Of a stretch of 53,338 nt of DNA, positions 1 to 13,598 are shown piece after piece (within the stretch, counting starts at the first letter, position 1; each line of letters starts with the position of its first letter). This DNA is from Rugamonas rubra. Its GTDB lineage: Bacteria; Pseudomonadota; Gammaproteobacteria; Burkholderiales; Burkholderiaceae_D. The notes under the pieces are model-generated. The model did no database searches. It was given only the letters and a program-made list of their open reading frames with translations, and was not told where the DNA came from. Where the stretch lies: the NCBI RefSeq assembly GCF_900114705.1, contig NZ_FOTW01000036.1:1-53338 (forward strand). The letters run 5' to 3'. The position numbers and the translations under genes were made by a program.

Positions 1-1056
<1,056 letters not shown>

Positions 1057-1072
1057 GAAGGAATCTGGGCTT

Positions 1073-1094
1073 CCACCCGGGGTGTCCCGGGTGG
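1073..1094 (+). other. Perfect 9-bp GC-rich hairpin between tuf and tRNA-Trp
   Basis: CCACCCGGG, loop GTGT, CCCGGGTGG form a perfect stem 16 bases after the tuf stop. No U-run follows directly; the nearest T-run is at 1109-1114. It therefore may be a weak terminator or a processing structure for tuf mRNA. A -10-like TAGAAT (1095-1100) abuts its 3' edge. Confidence 0.6.
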
Positions 1095-1100
1095 TAGAAT
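1095..1100 (+). promoter_or_regulatory. Candidate -10 box for tRNA-Trp/secE/nusG transcription
   Basis: TAGAAT lies 18 bases downstream of a weak -35-like TTCCAC (1071-1076), and the tRNA begins 30 bases after it. The spacer is filled exactly by the tuf hairpin. This is a visual match only; co-transcription from tuf is also possible. Confidence 0.35.
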
Positions 1101-1129
1101 AGCAGACCTTTTTTCAAAAAGTTTTACGT

Positions 1130-1205
1130 AGGGACGTAGCTCAATTGGCAGAGCGTCGGTCTCCAAAACCGAAGGTTGGGGGTTCGATGCCCTCCGTCCC
1201 TGCCA
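1130..1205 (+). tRNA. tRNA-Trp (anticodon CCA)
   Basis: A 76-nt cloverleaf. The acceptor arm AGGGACG pairs with CGTCCCT. The D arm is GTAGCTCAATTGGCAGAGC, and the anticodon loop CTCCAAA carries CCA. The T arm is GGGGGTTCGATGCCCTC. Discriminator G and the CCA tail are genome-encoded (1202-1205). Its place between tuf and secE is conserved in beta-proteobacteria, and it probably shares a transcript with secE-nusG. Confidence 0.97.
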
Positions 1206-1242
1206 CCGATTCTGGTGCAGGGCACCGAAAGTAAAAATAGAA

Positions 1243-1626
1243 ATGTCTAATCAATCCGTGCAAACCGTTAGCACGTCAAACGACAAGATCAAAGTCGTGC
1301 TGGCAGTGGTTGCGGCGATTGCGGGAGTCGTCGGGTTCTTTTACCTGGCAGGTCAACCATCCCTGGTGCGGGTAGCTGCGCTTGTGGGTGGTTTGCTTAT
1401 TTCCGTCGCAATTGCCTATACCTCCAGCAATGGCCGCGATTTCCTGAATTTCGCCAAGGAAGCCGTCCGCGAAACCAAGAAGGTCGTTTGGCCCACCCGC
1501 AAAGAAGCCACGCAGATCACGGCGATCGTTTTCGCCTTCGTGCTGGTGATGGCTGTGTTCCTTTGGGGCACGGATAAGATTCTCGAGTTCCTGTTGTACG
1601 ACGTCATTCTGGGTATAAGAAAATAA
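1243..1626 (+). CDS. secE: Preprotein translocase subunit SecE
   Basis: SecE is the inner-membrane subunit that clamps SecY in the SecYEG protein-export channel. The 127-residue product has two N-terminal membrane segments (about residues 18-36 and 40-59), the conserved cytoplasmic amphipathic helix containing ETKKVVWPTRKEA (about 83-95), and a C-terminal membrane segment (about 96-120). This three-helix form is typical of proteobacteria. The ATG is the only good start in frame, though no strong Shine-Dalgarno site precedes it. The stop overlaps the nusG start by one base (TAATG), so the two are translationally coupled. Confidence 0.97.
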   Translation: MSNQSVQTVSTSNDKIKVVLAVVAAIAGVVGFFYLAGQPSLVRVAALVGGLLISVAIAYTSSNGRDFLNFAKEAVRETKKVVWPTRKEATQITAIVFAFVLVMAVFLWGTDKILEFLLYDVILGIRK

Positions 1627-2249
1627 TGAGCGAAAATGTGCAAGATGAAGTGCCGGGCAGCGTTCCGGCACAAGATGCTGGCGCTGAGCTTAGCACTCCC
1701 GTAAGCGTGCCCGTCAGCAACAAGCGTTGGTATGTCGTCCACGCCTATTCGGGCATGGAAAAAAGCGTCCAGCGCGCCCTGACGGAACGCGTCGAGCGCG
1801 CCGGCATGCAAGACCAGTTCGGCCAGATCCTGGTGCCGATCGAAGAAGTGGTCGAAGTCAAGAACGGCCAAAAATCGGTCACCGAGCGTCGTTTCTTCCC
1901 GGGCTACGTCCTGGTCGAGATGGAAATGACGGACGAGACCTGGCACCTGGTCAAGAACACCAACAAGGTCACCGGCTTCATCGGCGGCAAATCGAACAAG
2001 CCAACCCCGATTCCTGCCCGCGAGATCGACAAGATCATGCAGCAGATGCAGGAAGGCATCGAGAAGCCACGGCCGAAAGTGCTGTACGAAGTGGGCGAGC
2101 AAGTCCGCATCAAGGATGGTCCGTTCACCGACTTCAACGGCAACGTCGAAGAAGTCAACTACGAGAAATCCAAAGTGCGCGTCTCGGTCACCATCTTCGG
2201 CCGCGCCACCCCGGTCGAGCTCGAATTCGGCCAGGTCGAAAAAGTATAA
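1626..2249 (+). CDS. nusG: Transcription termination/antitermination factor NusG
   Basis: NusG binds RNA polymerase across the clamp, suppresses pausing, and couples it to Rho or the ribosome through its C-terminal domain. The 207 residues include an unusually acidic/Pro-rich N-terminal extension (about 30 residues). The NGN domain follows (from KRWYVVHAYSG to about 150), with the RFFPGYVLVEM strand that contacts the clamp. The C-terminal KOW domain contains VRIKDGPFTDFNG and ends ELEFGQVEKV. The start ATG overlaps the secE stop. A 129-base gap to rplK follows and holds a G/C-rich stem (2315-2346) just ahead of the rplK ribosome-binding site. Confidence 0.98.
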   Translation: MSENVQDEVPGSVPAQDAGAELSTPVSVPVSNKRWYVVHAYSGMEKSVQRALTERVERAGMQDQFGQILVPIEEVVEVKNGQKSVTERRFFPGYVLVEMEMTDETWHLVKNTNKVTGFIGGKSNKPTPIPAREIDKIMQQMQEGIEKPRPKVLYEVGEQVRIKDGPFTDFNGNVEEVNYEKSKVRVSVTIFGRATPVELEFGQVEKV

Positions 2250-2378
2250 GCGGCAAGCGTCCCCGGAACGTGCGCGCGGTGATGTAGCGCCGCAGCGAAT
2301 CCCGGACAAGAGGAGCCCCGCCAGGCAAGGCATCGCCGGGTGGGGCGCTACTACTCAATCCAAAGATAGGAGCCAATC

Positions 2379-2810
2379 ATGGCAAAGAAAATCATTGGTT
2401 TTATCAAGCTGCAAGTTCCAGCTGGTAAAGCAAACCCATCCCCACCAATCGGTCCAGCACTGGGTCAACGCGGTCTGAACATCATGGAATTCTGCAAGGC
2501 GTTCAACGCCCAGACCCAAGGTATGGAACCAGGCATGCCGATCCCTGTCGTGATCACCGCTTTCGCCGACAAATCCTTCACCTTCGTCATGAAGACGCCT
2601 CCGGCGACCTTCCTGATCAAGAAGCTGTCGGGCGTCGTCAAAGGTTCGCCGAAGCCACATACCGACAAAGTCGGTAAGCTGAGCCGCGCGCAAGCTGAAG
2701 AAATCGCTAAATTGAAAACCCCTGATCTGACCGCTGCCGACCTGGATGCTGCTGTACGCACCATCGCTGGTTCCGCACGTTCGATGGGCATCACGGTAGA
2801 GGGTGTGTAA
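2379..2810 (+). CDS. rplK: 50S ribosomal protein L11
   Basis: L11 binds the 23S GTPase-associated centre and is needed for RelA activation and factor binding. The product is 143 residues, the usual length. The N-terminal domain has KLQVPAGKANPSPPIGPALGQRG, read here as KLQVPAGKA followed by PSPPIGPALGQRG, with the flexible Pro-rich face where thiostrepton acts. The C-terminal RNA-binding domain ends with the GSARSMGI segment near residues 131-138. AGGAG (2368-2372) precedes the ATG. The rplA start lies two bases after the stop, so the pair is coupled; L1 autorepression of such pairs is known in other bacteria, but no L1 target site was verified here. Confidence 0.98.
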   Translation: MAKKIIGFIKLQVPAGKANPSPPIGPALGQRGLNIMEFCKAFNAQTQGMEPGMPIPVVITAFADKSFTFVMKTPPATFLIKKLSGVVKGSPKPHTDKVGKLSRAQAEEIAKLKTPDLTAADLDAAVRTIAGSARSMGITVEGV

Positions 2811-2812
2811 TC

Positions 2813-3508
2813 ATGGCTAAACTGTCCAAACGCGTCAAAGCAATCAAGGCCAAGGTCGACCGCACCAAGGCATACCCGTTCGACAACGCCGTCGCTCTGA
2901 TCAAAGAACTGGCCACCGCCAAGTTCAATGAATCGATCGACGTGTCGGTACAACTGGGTGTGGATCCGAAGAAATCGGACCAGGTCGTTCGCGGTTCCGT
3001 CGTGCTGCCAGCCGGCACCGGCAAGACCGTTCGCGTCGCCGTTTTCGCCACCGGCGAAAAGGCCGAGCAGGCTAAAGCCGCCGGCGCCGACATCGTTGGT
3101 ATGGAAGACCTGGCCGAAATGGTCAAGGCCGGCAACATGCCTTTCGACATCGTCATCGCTTCGCCAGACACCATGCGTATCGTCGGTACCCTGGGTCAGA
3201 TCCTGGGCCCACGCGGCCTGATGCCTAACCCGAAGGTCGGCACTGTTACCCCTGACGTCGCTACCGCCGTGAAAAACGCGAAAGCCGGTCAAGTTCAGTA
3301 CCGTACCGACAAAGCCGGTATCATCCACGCTACCATCGGCCGCAAATCGTTCGCCGACGCCGATCTGAAGAGCAACCTGGTTGCCCTGATCGACGCCCTG
3401 AACAAAGCCAAGCCGACCACCAGCAAGGGTGTTTACCTGCGCAAGGTGTCGCTGTCGTCGACCATGGGCGCTGGCGTCCGTGTCGACCAGACCACCCTGG
3501 CCGCTTAA
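2813..3508 (+). CDS. rplA: 50S ribosomal protein L1
   Basis: L1 forms the mobile stalk that moves deacylated tRNA out of the E site and is a translational repressor of its own operon in other bacteria. The product is 231 residues, standard length. The signature MPNPKVGTVT lies near residues 141-150 and is preceded by LGPRGL; the N-terminal KRVKAIKAKVD is basic. The gene is separated by two bases from rplK. It is followed by a GC hairpin (3525-3551) and a 320-base leader before rplJ, which splits the r-protein block into rplKA and rplJL units. Confidence 0.98.
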   Translation: MAKLSKRVKAIKAKVDRTKAYPFDNAVALIKELATAKFNESIDVSVQLGVDPKKSDQVVRGSVVLPAGTGKTVRVAVFATGEKAEQAKAAGADIVGMEDLAEMVKAGNMPFDIVIASPDTMRIVGTLGQILGPRGLMPNPKVGTVTPDVATAVKNAKAGQVQYRTDKAGIIHATIGRKSFADADLKSNLVALIDALNKAKPTTSKGVYLRKVSLSSTMGAGVRVDQTTLAA

Positions 3509-3524
3509 GTTTCAAGTATCAAGT

Positions 3525-3551
3525 CCCCGCGTGTTGTAGAAACACGCGGGG
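3525..3551 (+). terminator. Hairpin after rplA (attenuator-like, no U-run)
   Basis: CCCCGCGTGTT, loop GTAGA, AACACGCGGGG is a perfect 11-bp stem 17 bases after the rplA stop. It is followed by CGAATCTTTG rather than a U-tract, so it is more likely a processing or partial-termination structure than a full terminator. Confidence 0.5.
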
Positions 3552-3822
3552 CGAATCTTTGGGCCGGACGTCCCCTGTTCTGCAGGGGGCGGCCGGACAA
3601 TCAAAGACCGTTGGGCCGACTGCGACCGCATGTGCAGGAAGATAAACGCAAACCGGGCGACCGGCGCGCACCCAACGCAGATGGTGTACCCGAACAAGTT
3701 TTGTAGTCCATGTTGCAGGAATTTATTCCGCTCTTTGTACTTCTTAACTTCGGACGCCGTGTTCGAACCGATGCGAGGTCCATGGCCATAGGGTCATGTA
3801 AACCGAACATCATTTAAGGAGG
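3552..3822 (+). promoter_or_regulatory. rplJ leader (ribosomal protein L10 autoregulatory leader)
   Basis: This is a 270-base non-coding stretch between rplA and rplJ with nested GC stems; one is GGCCGG (3561-3566) with the partly complementary CGGCCGG at 3590-3596. It ends in a strong AAGGAGG. The position matches the known L10(L12)4-binding leader that represses rplJL translation. The assignment rests on position and structure; a covariance-model match to the Rfam L10 leader was not run. A promoter for rplJL could also lie in the A/T-rich part (3700-3760). Confidence 0.6.
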
Positions 3823-3828
3823 TTGACC

Positions 3829-4368
3829 GTGGGTCTCAATCTGAATGACAAAAAGGCTGTAGTCGCCGAAGTTTCCGCAAAAGTAGCAACTGCGCAAACC
3901 GTGGTGGTAGCCGAATATCGTGGCATCCAGGTTGCTCACTTGACGCAACTTCGTGCTAAAGCGCGTACCCAAGGTGTGTACCTGCGCGTGTTGAAAAACA
4001 CGCTGGCTCGTCGCGCCGTGGAAGGCACGCAGTTTGCCAACCTGGCCGACAGCATGACCGGTCCGCTGATCTACTCGATCTCGGACGACGCCGTTGCAGC
4101 AGCTAAAGTCATCGCTGACTTCGCTAAAACCAACGACAAACTGGTCATCACCGCAGGTAACTACGCAGGCAAGCAGCTGGATAAAGCTGCTGTTGTCGCG
4201 TTGGCAAGCATTCCTAGCCGTGACGTCCTCATTGCGCAGCTGTTGGGCGTGATGCTGGCTCCGGTGTCGGGCTTTGCACGTGGTCTGGCTGCCCTGGCAG
4301 CGAAAAAATCCGAGGGCGAAGCTCCTGTGGCCGAAGTGGCCGCGGAAGAAGCCCCAGCAGCCGCCTAA
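3829..4368 (+). CDS. rplJ: 50S ribosomal protein L10
   Basis: L10 anchors the L7/L12 dimers to the GTPase-associated centre of the 50S subunit. I start it at GTG 3829, giving MGLNLNDKKAVVAEV (179 aa), which matches the usual beta-proteobacterial N-terminus and sits six bases after AAGGAGG (3816-3822). A TTG at 3823 in the same frame would add only two residues and abuts the ribosome-binding site, so I reject it. The N-terminal rRNA/L11-binding globular domain runs to about residue 130. The Ala/Glu-rich C-terminal tail ends APVAEVAAEEAPAAA, beyond the helix that binds L7/L12. A terminator-like hairpin follows within 11 bases. Confidence 0.97.
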   Translation: MGLNLNDKKAVVAEVSAKVATAQTVVVAEYRGIQVAHLTQLRAKARTQGVYLRVLKNTLARRAVEGTQFANLADSMTGPLIYSISDDAVAAAKVIADFAKTNDKLVITAGNYAGKQLDKAAVVALASIPSRDVLIAQLLGVMLAPVSGFARGLAALAAKKSEGEAPVAEVAAEEAPAAA

Positions 4369-4378
4369 TAGCGCGCTG

Positions 4379-4406
4379 CGCCCCGGTTCGTTCCGGGGCG
4401 GTTTTT
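4379..4406 (+). terminator. Intrinsic terminator/attenuator between rplJ and rplL
   Basis: CGCCCCGG, loop TTCGTT, CCGGGGCG then GTTTTTC form a perfect 8-bp GC stem with a five-U run one base later. It sits between two genes whose products are needed in 1:4 ratio and are classically co-transcribed. Read-through or a separate rplL promoter in the A/T-rich 4407-4450 stretch would be required. Confidence 0.7.
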
Positions 4407-4458
4407 CTCAAGTACCAATCTGATGTATTAACGAATCAAAAAATTATTGGAGTTTCAA

Positions 4459-4830
4459 ATGGCAATTAGCAAAGACGACATCCTGGCAGCAGTTAGCGAA
4501 ATGTCCGTAATGGACCTGAACGACCTGGTCAAAGCCTTCGAAGAAAAATTCGGCGTGTCCGCCGCAGCAATGTCGGCTCCTGCAGCCGGCGGCGCCGCTG
4601 CTGCTGTCGCTGAAGAGCAAACCGAATTCAACCTGGTTCTGGCTGACTTCGGCGCGAACAAAGTCGGCGTCATCAAAGCCGTCCGCGAAATCACCGGTCT
4701 GGGCCTGAAAGAAGCCAAAGATCTGGTCGATGGCGCTCCTAAGACCGTCAAAGAAGCGATTTCGAAAGCTGACGCTGAAGCCGGTAAGAAGAAACTGGAA
4801 GAAGCCGGCGCGAAAGCCGAAATCAAGTAA
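4459..4830 (+). CDS. rplL: 50S ribosomal protein L7/L12
   Basis: This is the multicopy stalk protein that recruits translational GTPases. The 123-residue product starts at ATG 4459 (MAISKDDILAAV). GGAG (4449-4452) lies six bases upstream, and an in-frame TTG at 4447 overlaps that site and is rejected. The N-terminal dimerisation domain is residues 1-35, the Ala-rich hinge about 38-53, and the C-terminal factor-binding domain contains KVGVIKAVREITGLGLKEAK and ends GAKAEIK. Strong codon bias fits very high expression. Confidence 0.98.
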   Translation: MAISKDDILAAVSEMSVMDLNDLVKAFEEKFGVSAAAMSAPAAGGAAAAVAEEQTEFNLVLADFGANKVGVIKAVREITGLGLKEAKDLVDGAPKTVKEAISKADAEAGKKKLEEAGAKAEIK

Positions 4831-4858
4831 TTGTTGTACGGCGGCTAGTTAGCGCCAC

Positions 4859-4910
4859 GAGCCAAAGCTGCGGGTTTCCTCTGTCAAAGGGGGAAATCCG
4901 GCTTTGGCTC
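4859..4910 (+). terminator. rplL-rpoB intercistronic hairpin
   Basis: GAGCCAAAGC (4859-4868) pairs with GCTTTGGCTC (4901-4910), and inside it GGTTTCC partly pairs with GGAAATCC. The sequence then runs CTTTGTCGTCTTTGTCG. It lies where E. coli has the rplL-rpoB attenuator and RNase III site, and probably lowers rpoBC transcription relative to rplL. Confidence 0.65.
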
Positions 4911-5084
4911 CTTTGTCGTCTTTGTCGTATTTGTAGCGGTATGTCCACGCTGCAGTTTTATCGAATCAGCTGGAAATGGTAGAACTTTGAGGTTTCGTCT
5001 GTGTGACATGCAGCCGAACATTGCTGCTGAAACGCACTAGCAAAACCTGAATTTTCTATCCTTTCTGTCACTCACGGAGTGTCC

Positions 5085-8000
5085 ATGCACTACTCATTTA
5101 CTGAGAAGAAACGCATTCGCAAGTCATTCGCGAAGCGCGCCAACGTTCACCACGTTCCGTTCCTGCTGGCTACCCAGCTCGAGTCCTACCATAGCTTCCT
5201 GCAAGAGGACGTACAACCGTCCTCGCGCAAGAACGATGGCCTGCAGTCGGCCTTCACCTCGATATTCCCCATCGTGTCGCACAATGGCTTTGCGCGTCTC
5301 GAATTCCTGTCGTATGTCCTGGGCGACCCCGCCTTCGACGTCAAGGAATGCCAACTGCGTGGCCTGACGTTCGCGTCGCCGCTGCGCGCCAAGGTGCGCC
5401 TGGTGATCCTGGACAAGGAATCGCCGACCAAGCCGGTCGTCAAGGAGATGAAGGAACAAGAAGTCTACATGGGCGAACTGCCCCTGATGACCACCACCGG
5501 TTCCTTCGTCATCAACGGTACCGAGCGCGTCATCGTTTCGCAGCTGCACCGCTCCCCGGGTGTGTTCTTCGAGCACGACCGCGGCAAGACCCACTCCTCG
5601 GGCAAACTGCTGTTCTCGGCCCGCATCATCCCTTACCGTGGCTCGTGGCTGGACTTCGAGTTCGATCCGAAGGACATCCTGTTCTTCCGCGTCGACCGCC
5701 GCCGCAAGATGCCGGTAACCATCCTGCTCAAAGCCATCGGCATGTCGCACGAGCAGATCCTGGCCAACTTCTTCGTCTTCGATAATTTCAATCTGCGCTC
5801 CGAAGGCGCCGAGATGGAATTCGTCGCCGAGCGCCTGCGTGGCGAAGTGGCCCGTTTCGACATCGTCGACAAGTCCGGCAAGACCCTGGTGCTGAAGGAC
5901 AAGCGCATCAACGCCAAGCACGTGCGCGAAATCGAAGCGGCCGGCATCAAGCACATCTCCGTGCCTGAGGACTACCTGCTCGGCCGCGTGCTGGCCAAAA
6001 ACATCGTCGACCCGGAAACGGGCGAAGTGGTGGCCTCGGCCAACGACGAGTTGACCGAAGACCTGCTGGGCCGTCTGCGCGACGCCCACGTGTCGGAAAT
6101 CCAGACCCTGTACACCAACGATCTGGACCAGGGCGCCTACATCTCGCAAACCCTGCGCATCGACGACACCGCCGACCAAATGGCCGCCCGTGTCGCGATC
6201 TACCGCATGATGCGTCCAGGCGAGCCGCCAACGGAAGACTCCGTCGAAGCCCTGTTCAACGGCCTGTTCTACAGCGCCGACCGTTACGACCTGTCGGCCG
6301 TCGGCCGCATGAAGTTCAACCGCCGCATCGGCCGCGACGAACTGACCGGCGCCATGACGCTGTCGAACGAAGACGTGCTGGCCGTGATCAAGATCCTCGT
6401 CGAGCTGCGCAACGGCCGCGGCGAAGTCGATGACATCGATCACCTGGGTAACCGTCGCGTCCGTTGCGTCGGCGAACTGGCCGAGAACCAGTTCCGCGCC
6501 GGCCTGGTGCGCGTCGAGCGCGCCGTCAAGGAACGCCTCGGCCAGGCCGAAGCGGACAACCTGATGCCGCACGACCTGATCAACTCCAAGCCGATCTCGG
6601 CCGCCATCCGCGAGTTCTTCGGTTCGTCCCAGCTGTCGCAGTTTATGGACCAGACCAACCCGCTGTCGGAAATCACGCACAAACGCCGCGTTTCCGCCCT
6701 GGGACCCGGCGGTCTGACGCGCGAACGCGCCGGTTTCGAGGTGCGCGACGTGCACCCGACCCACTACGGCCGCGTCTGCCCGATCGAAACGCCAGAGGGC
6801 CCGAACATCGGTCTGATCAACTCGCTCGCGCTGTACGCCCGCCTGAACGAATACGGCTTCCTGGAAACCCCGTACCGCAAGGTCGAAGGCTCCAAGATCA
6901 CCGACCAGATCGACTACCTGTCCGCCATCGAAGAAGGCCGCTACATCATCGCCCAGGCGAATGCGACCATCGACAAGAACGGCATGCTCAGCGATGAGCT
7001 GGTGTCGGCCCGTGAAGCCGGCGAGACCATCCTGGTGTCGCCAGAGCGCATCCAGTACATGGACGTGGCGCCGGGCCAGATCGTTTCCGTCGCAGCGTCG
7101 CTGATCCCGTTCCTGGAACACGATGATGCGAACCGCGCATTGATGGGTGCCAACATGCAGCGCCAGGCCGTACCTTGCCTGCGCCCAGAAAAAGCCCTGG
7201 TCGGTACCGGTATCGAACGCACCGTGGCAGTCGACTCGGGTACCACCGTGCAGGCTCTGCGCGGCGGTATCGTCGACTACATCGATGCGGGCCGTGTGGT
7301 GATTCGCGTCAACGATGACGAGGCAACCGCCGGCGAAGTCGGTGTCGACATCTACAACCTGATCAAGTACACCCGTTCGAACCAGAACACCAACATCAAC
7401 CAACGTCCTATCGTCAAGGTTGGCGACCGTGTCGCCAAGCGCGACGTGATCGCCGACGGCGCATCGACCGACTTGGGTGAATTGGCTCTGGGCCAGAACA
7501 TGACCGTGGCCTTCATGCCATGGAATGGTCTGAACTTCGAGGATTCGATCCTGATCTCGGAAAACGTCGTCAAGGACGACCGCTACACCTCGATCCACAT
7601 CGAAGAGTTGTCGGTTGTTGCTCGCGACACCAAGCTGGGCGCGGAAGAAATCACCCGCGACATCTCCAACCTGGCCGAGAACCAACTGGCCCGTCTGGAC
7701 GAGTCCGGTATTGTCTACATCGGCGCCGAAGTGCAAGCCGGCGACACCCTGGTCGGCAAGGTCACGCCTAAAGGCGAGACCCAGCTGACGCCAGAAGAGA
7801 AGCTGCTGCGCGCCATCTTCGGTGAAAAAGCCTCGGACGTGAAAGACACCTCGCTGCGCGTGCCTTCCGGCATGATCGGCACCGTCATCGACGTCCAGGT
7901 GTTCACCCGTGAAGGCATCGTTCGCGACAAGCGCGCGCAACAGATCATCGACGATGAACTGAAGCGTTTCCGCCTGGACCTGAACGACCAGATGCGTATT

Positions 8001-9191
8001 GTCGAGGGCGATGCCTTCCAGCGTCTGGAAAAAATGCTGATCGGTAAAGTCGTCAACGGCGGTCCGAAAAAGCTGGCCAAGGGCGCCAAGATCACCAAGG
8101 AATACCTGGCCGATCTGGACAAATACCACTGGTTCGACATCCGTCCATCGGAAGACGAAGCCGCGGTAGCGCTGGAAGCGATCAAGGAATCGATCAACGA
8201 AAAACGTCACCAGTTCGATCTGGCCTTCGAAGAGAAGCGCAAGAAACTGACCCAGGGCGACGAGCTGCAACCTGGCGTGCAGAAGATGGTCAAGGTTTAC
8301 CTGGCCGTCAAGCGCCGCCTGCAGTCGGGCGACAAGATGGCGGGTCGCCACGGTAACAAGGGTGTGGTTTCCCGTATTGTTCCTGTGGAAGACATGCCGT
8401 ACATGGCCGACGGCACGCCGGCCGACGTGGTGCTGAACCCGCTGGGCGTTCCTTCGCGGATGAACGTTGGTCAGATTCTCGAGACCCACTTGGGCTGGGC
8501 TGCCAAGGGTCTGGGTATCCGCATCGGCGAAATGCTGGCGCTGCACACCAAGGCCGAGGAAATGCGCAAGTTCCTGACCGTGGTCTACAACGAAAACGGC
8601 AAGCCGGAAGATCTGGACCAGTTCGACGACGAAGAGATCATGAAGCTGGCGAACAACCTGAAAAAAGGTGTTCCGTTCGCCACTCCAGTGTTCGACGGCG
8701 CGCACGAGTCGGAAATCCGCCGCATGTTGGATCTGGCCTACCCTGACGACATCGCCGCCAAGCTGGGCATGACGCCATCGAAGAACCAGGTCACCATGTA
8801 CGACGGCCGCACCGGCGAAGCGTTCGAGCGCAAGGTCACCGTCGGCGTGATGCACATGCTGAAGCTGCACCACTTGGTTGATGACAAGATGCACGCCCGT
8901 TCCACCGGTCCTTACTCGCTCGTGACGCAGCAGCCACTGGGCGGTAAAGCCCAGTTCGGCGGCCAGCGCTTCGGTGAGATGGAGGTGTGGGCACTGGAAG
9001 CGTACGGCGCCTCGTACGTGCTGCAAGAAATGTTGACCGTCAAGTCGGATGACGTGAACGGCCGTACCAAGGTGTACGAGAACCTGGTCAAAGGCGACCA
9101 CGTGATCGACGCCGGCATGCCTGAATCGTTCAACGTTCTGGTCAAGGAAATCCGTTCGCTGGGTATCGATATCGACCTCGAACGCAACTAA
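5085..9191 (+). CDS. rpoB: DNA-directed RNA polymerase subunit beta
   Basis: RpoB is the beta subunit of the core polymerase and forms half of the active-site cleft and the rifampicin pocket. I start at ATG 5085 (MHYSFTEKKRIRKSFAKR, 1368 aa); CGGAG lies five bases upstream, and the GTG at 5079 overlaps that site. The rifampicin region near residues 513-540 reads SQLSQFMDQTNPLSEITHKRR then SALGPGG, with the sensitive-type residues and only a Thr at the E. coli N518 position, which I believe is normal for beta-proteobacteria. The active-site segment GDKMAGRHGNKGVVS lies near residues 1083-1097. The protein ends DIDLERN. Confidence 0.98.
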   Translation: MHYSFTEKKRIRKSFAKRANVHHVPFLLATQLESYHSFLQEDVQPSSRKNDGLQSAFTSIFPIVSHNGFARLEFLSYVLGDPAFDVKECQLRGLTFASPLRAKVRLVILDKESPTKPVVKEMKEQEVYMGELPLMTTTGSFVINGTERVIVSQLHRSPGVFFEHDRGKTHSSGKLLFSARIIPYRGSWLDFEFDPKDILFFRVDRRRKMPVTILLKAIGMSHEQILANFFVFDNFNLRSEGAEMEFVAERLRGEVARFDIVDKSGKTLVLKDKRINAKHVREIEAAGIKHISVPEDYLLGRVLAKNIVDPETGEVVASANDELTEDLLGRLRDAHVSEIQTLYTNDLDQGAYISQTLRIDDTADQMAARVAIYRMMRPGEPPTEDSVEALFNGLFYSADRYDLSAVGRMKFNRRIGRDELTGAMTLSNEDVLAVIKILVELRNGRGEVDDIDHLGNRRVRCVGELAENQFRAGLVRVERAVKERLGQAEADNLMPHDLINSKPISAAIREFFGSSQLSQFMDQTNPLSEITHKRRVSALGPGGLTRERAGFEVRDVHPTHYGRVCPIETPEGPNIGLINSLALYARLNEYGFLETPYRKVEGSKITDQIDYLSAIEEGRYIIAQANATIDKNGMLSDELVSAREAGETILVSPERIQYMDVAPGQIVSVAASLIPFLEHDDANRALMGANMQRQAVPCLRPEKALVGTGIERTVAVDSGTTVQALRGGIVDYIDAGRVVIRVNDDEATAGEVGVDIYNLIKYTRSNQNTNINQRPIVKVGDRVAKRDVIADGASTDLGELALGQNMTVAFMPWNGLNFEDSILISENVVKDDRYTSIHIEELSVVARDTKLGAEEITRDISNLAENQLARLDESGIVYIGAEVQAGDTLVGKVTPKGETQLTPEEKLLRAIFGEKASDVKDTSLRVPSGMIGTVIDVQVFTREGIVRDKRAQQIIDDELKRFRLDLNDQMRIVEGDAFQRLEKMLIGKVVNGGPKKLAKGAKITKEYLADLDKYHWFDIRPSEDEAAVALEAIKESINEKRHQFDLAFEEKRKKLTQGDELQPGVQKMVKVYLAVKRRLQSGDKMAGRHGNKGVVSRIVPVEDMPYMADGTPADVVLNPLGVPSRMNVGQILETHLGWAAKGLGIRIGEMLALHTKAEEMRKFLTVVYNENGKPEDLDQFDDEEIMKLANNLKKGVPFATPVFDGAHESEIRRMLDLAYPDDIAAKLGMTPSKNQVTMYDGRTGEAFERKVTVGVMHMLKLHHLVDDKMHARSTGPYSLVTQQPLGGKAQFGGQRFGEMEVWALEAYGASYVLQEMLTVKSDDVNGRTKVYENLVKGDHVIDAGMPESFNVLVKEIRSLGIDIDLERN

Positions 9192-9229
9192 AAGACAGCA
9201 AACCTGTCATTTGGTTTGAGCACGACAAA

Positions 9230-9254
9230 GCCCGGCTGGGAAACCACGCCGGGC
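9230..9254 (+). other. rpoB-rpoC intergenic hairpin
   Basis: GCCCGGC, an 11-base loop, then GCCGGGC form a perfect 7-bp stem with no U-run. It lies in the 109-base gap between rpoB and rpoC. It is likely an mRNA-stability or spacing element rather than a terminator, because rpoC has no visible strong promoter of its own. Confidence 0.45.
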
Positions 9255-9300
9255 AATGTAGTCTCAGGAATTAGAAATTTAATCACCTCTGGAGTGATAC

Positions 9301-13548
<4,248 letters not shown>

Positions 13549-13570
13549 TAACGCCGAGTAGTTGAATAGA

Positions 13571-13598
13571 AACGGCACCTTCGGGTGCCGTTTTTTTT
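13571..13598 (+). terminator. Intrinsic terminator of the rpoBC operon
   Basis: AACGGCACC, loop TTCG, GGTGCCGTT run directly into an eight-T tract. It lies 23 bases after the rpoC stop. It is a textbook UUCG-tetraloop terminator. Confidence 0.96.

Noticed and set aside
3823..3828. TTG start for rplJ
   Set aside because: It abuts the AAGGAGG site with no spacing; GTG 3829 gives the conserved N-terminus.
5124..9101. Long antisense frame over rpoB (and a similar one over rpoC, 9319-13578)
   Set aside because: No domain signature, and the + strand genes are certain. Antisense openness follows from codon bias.
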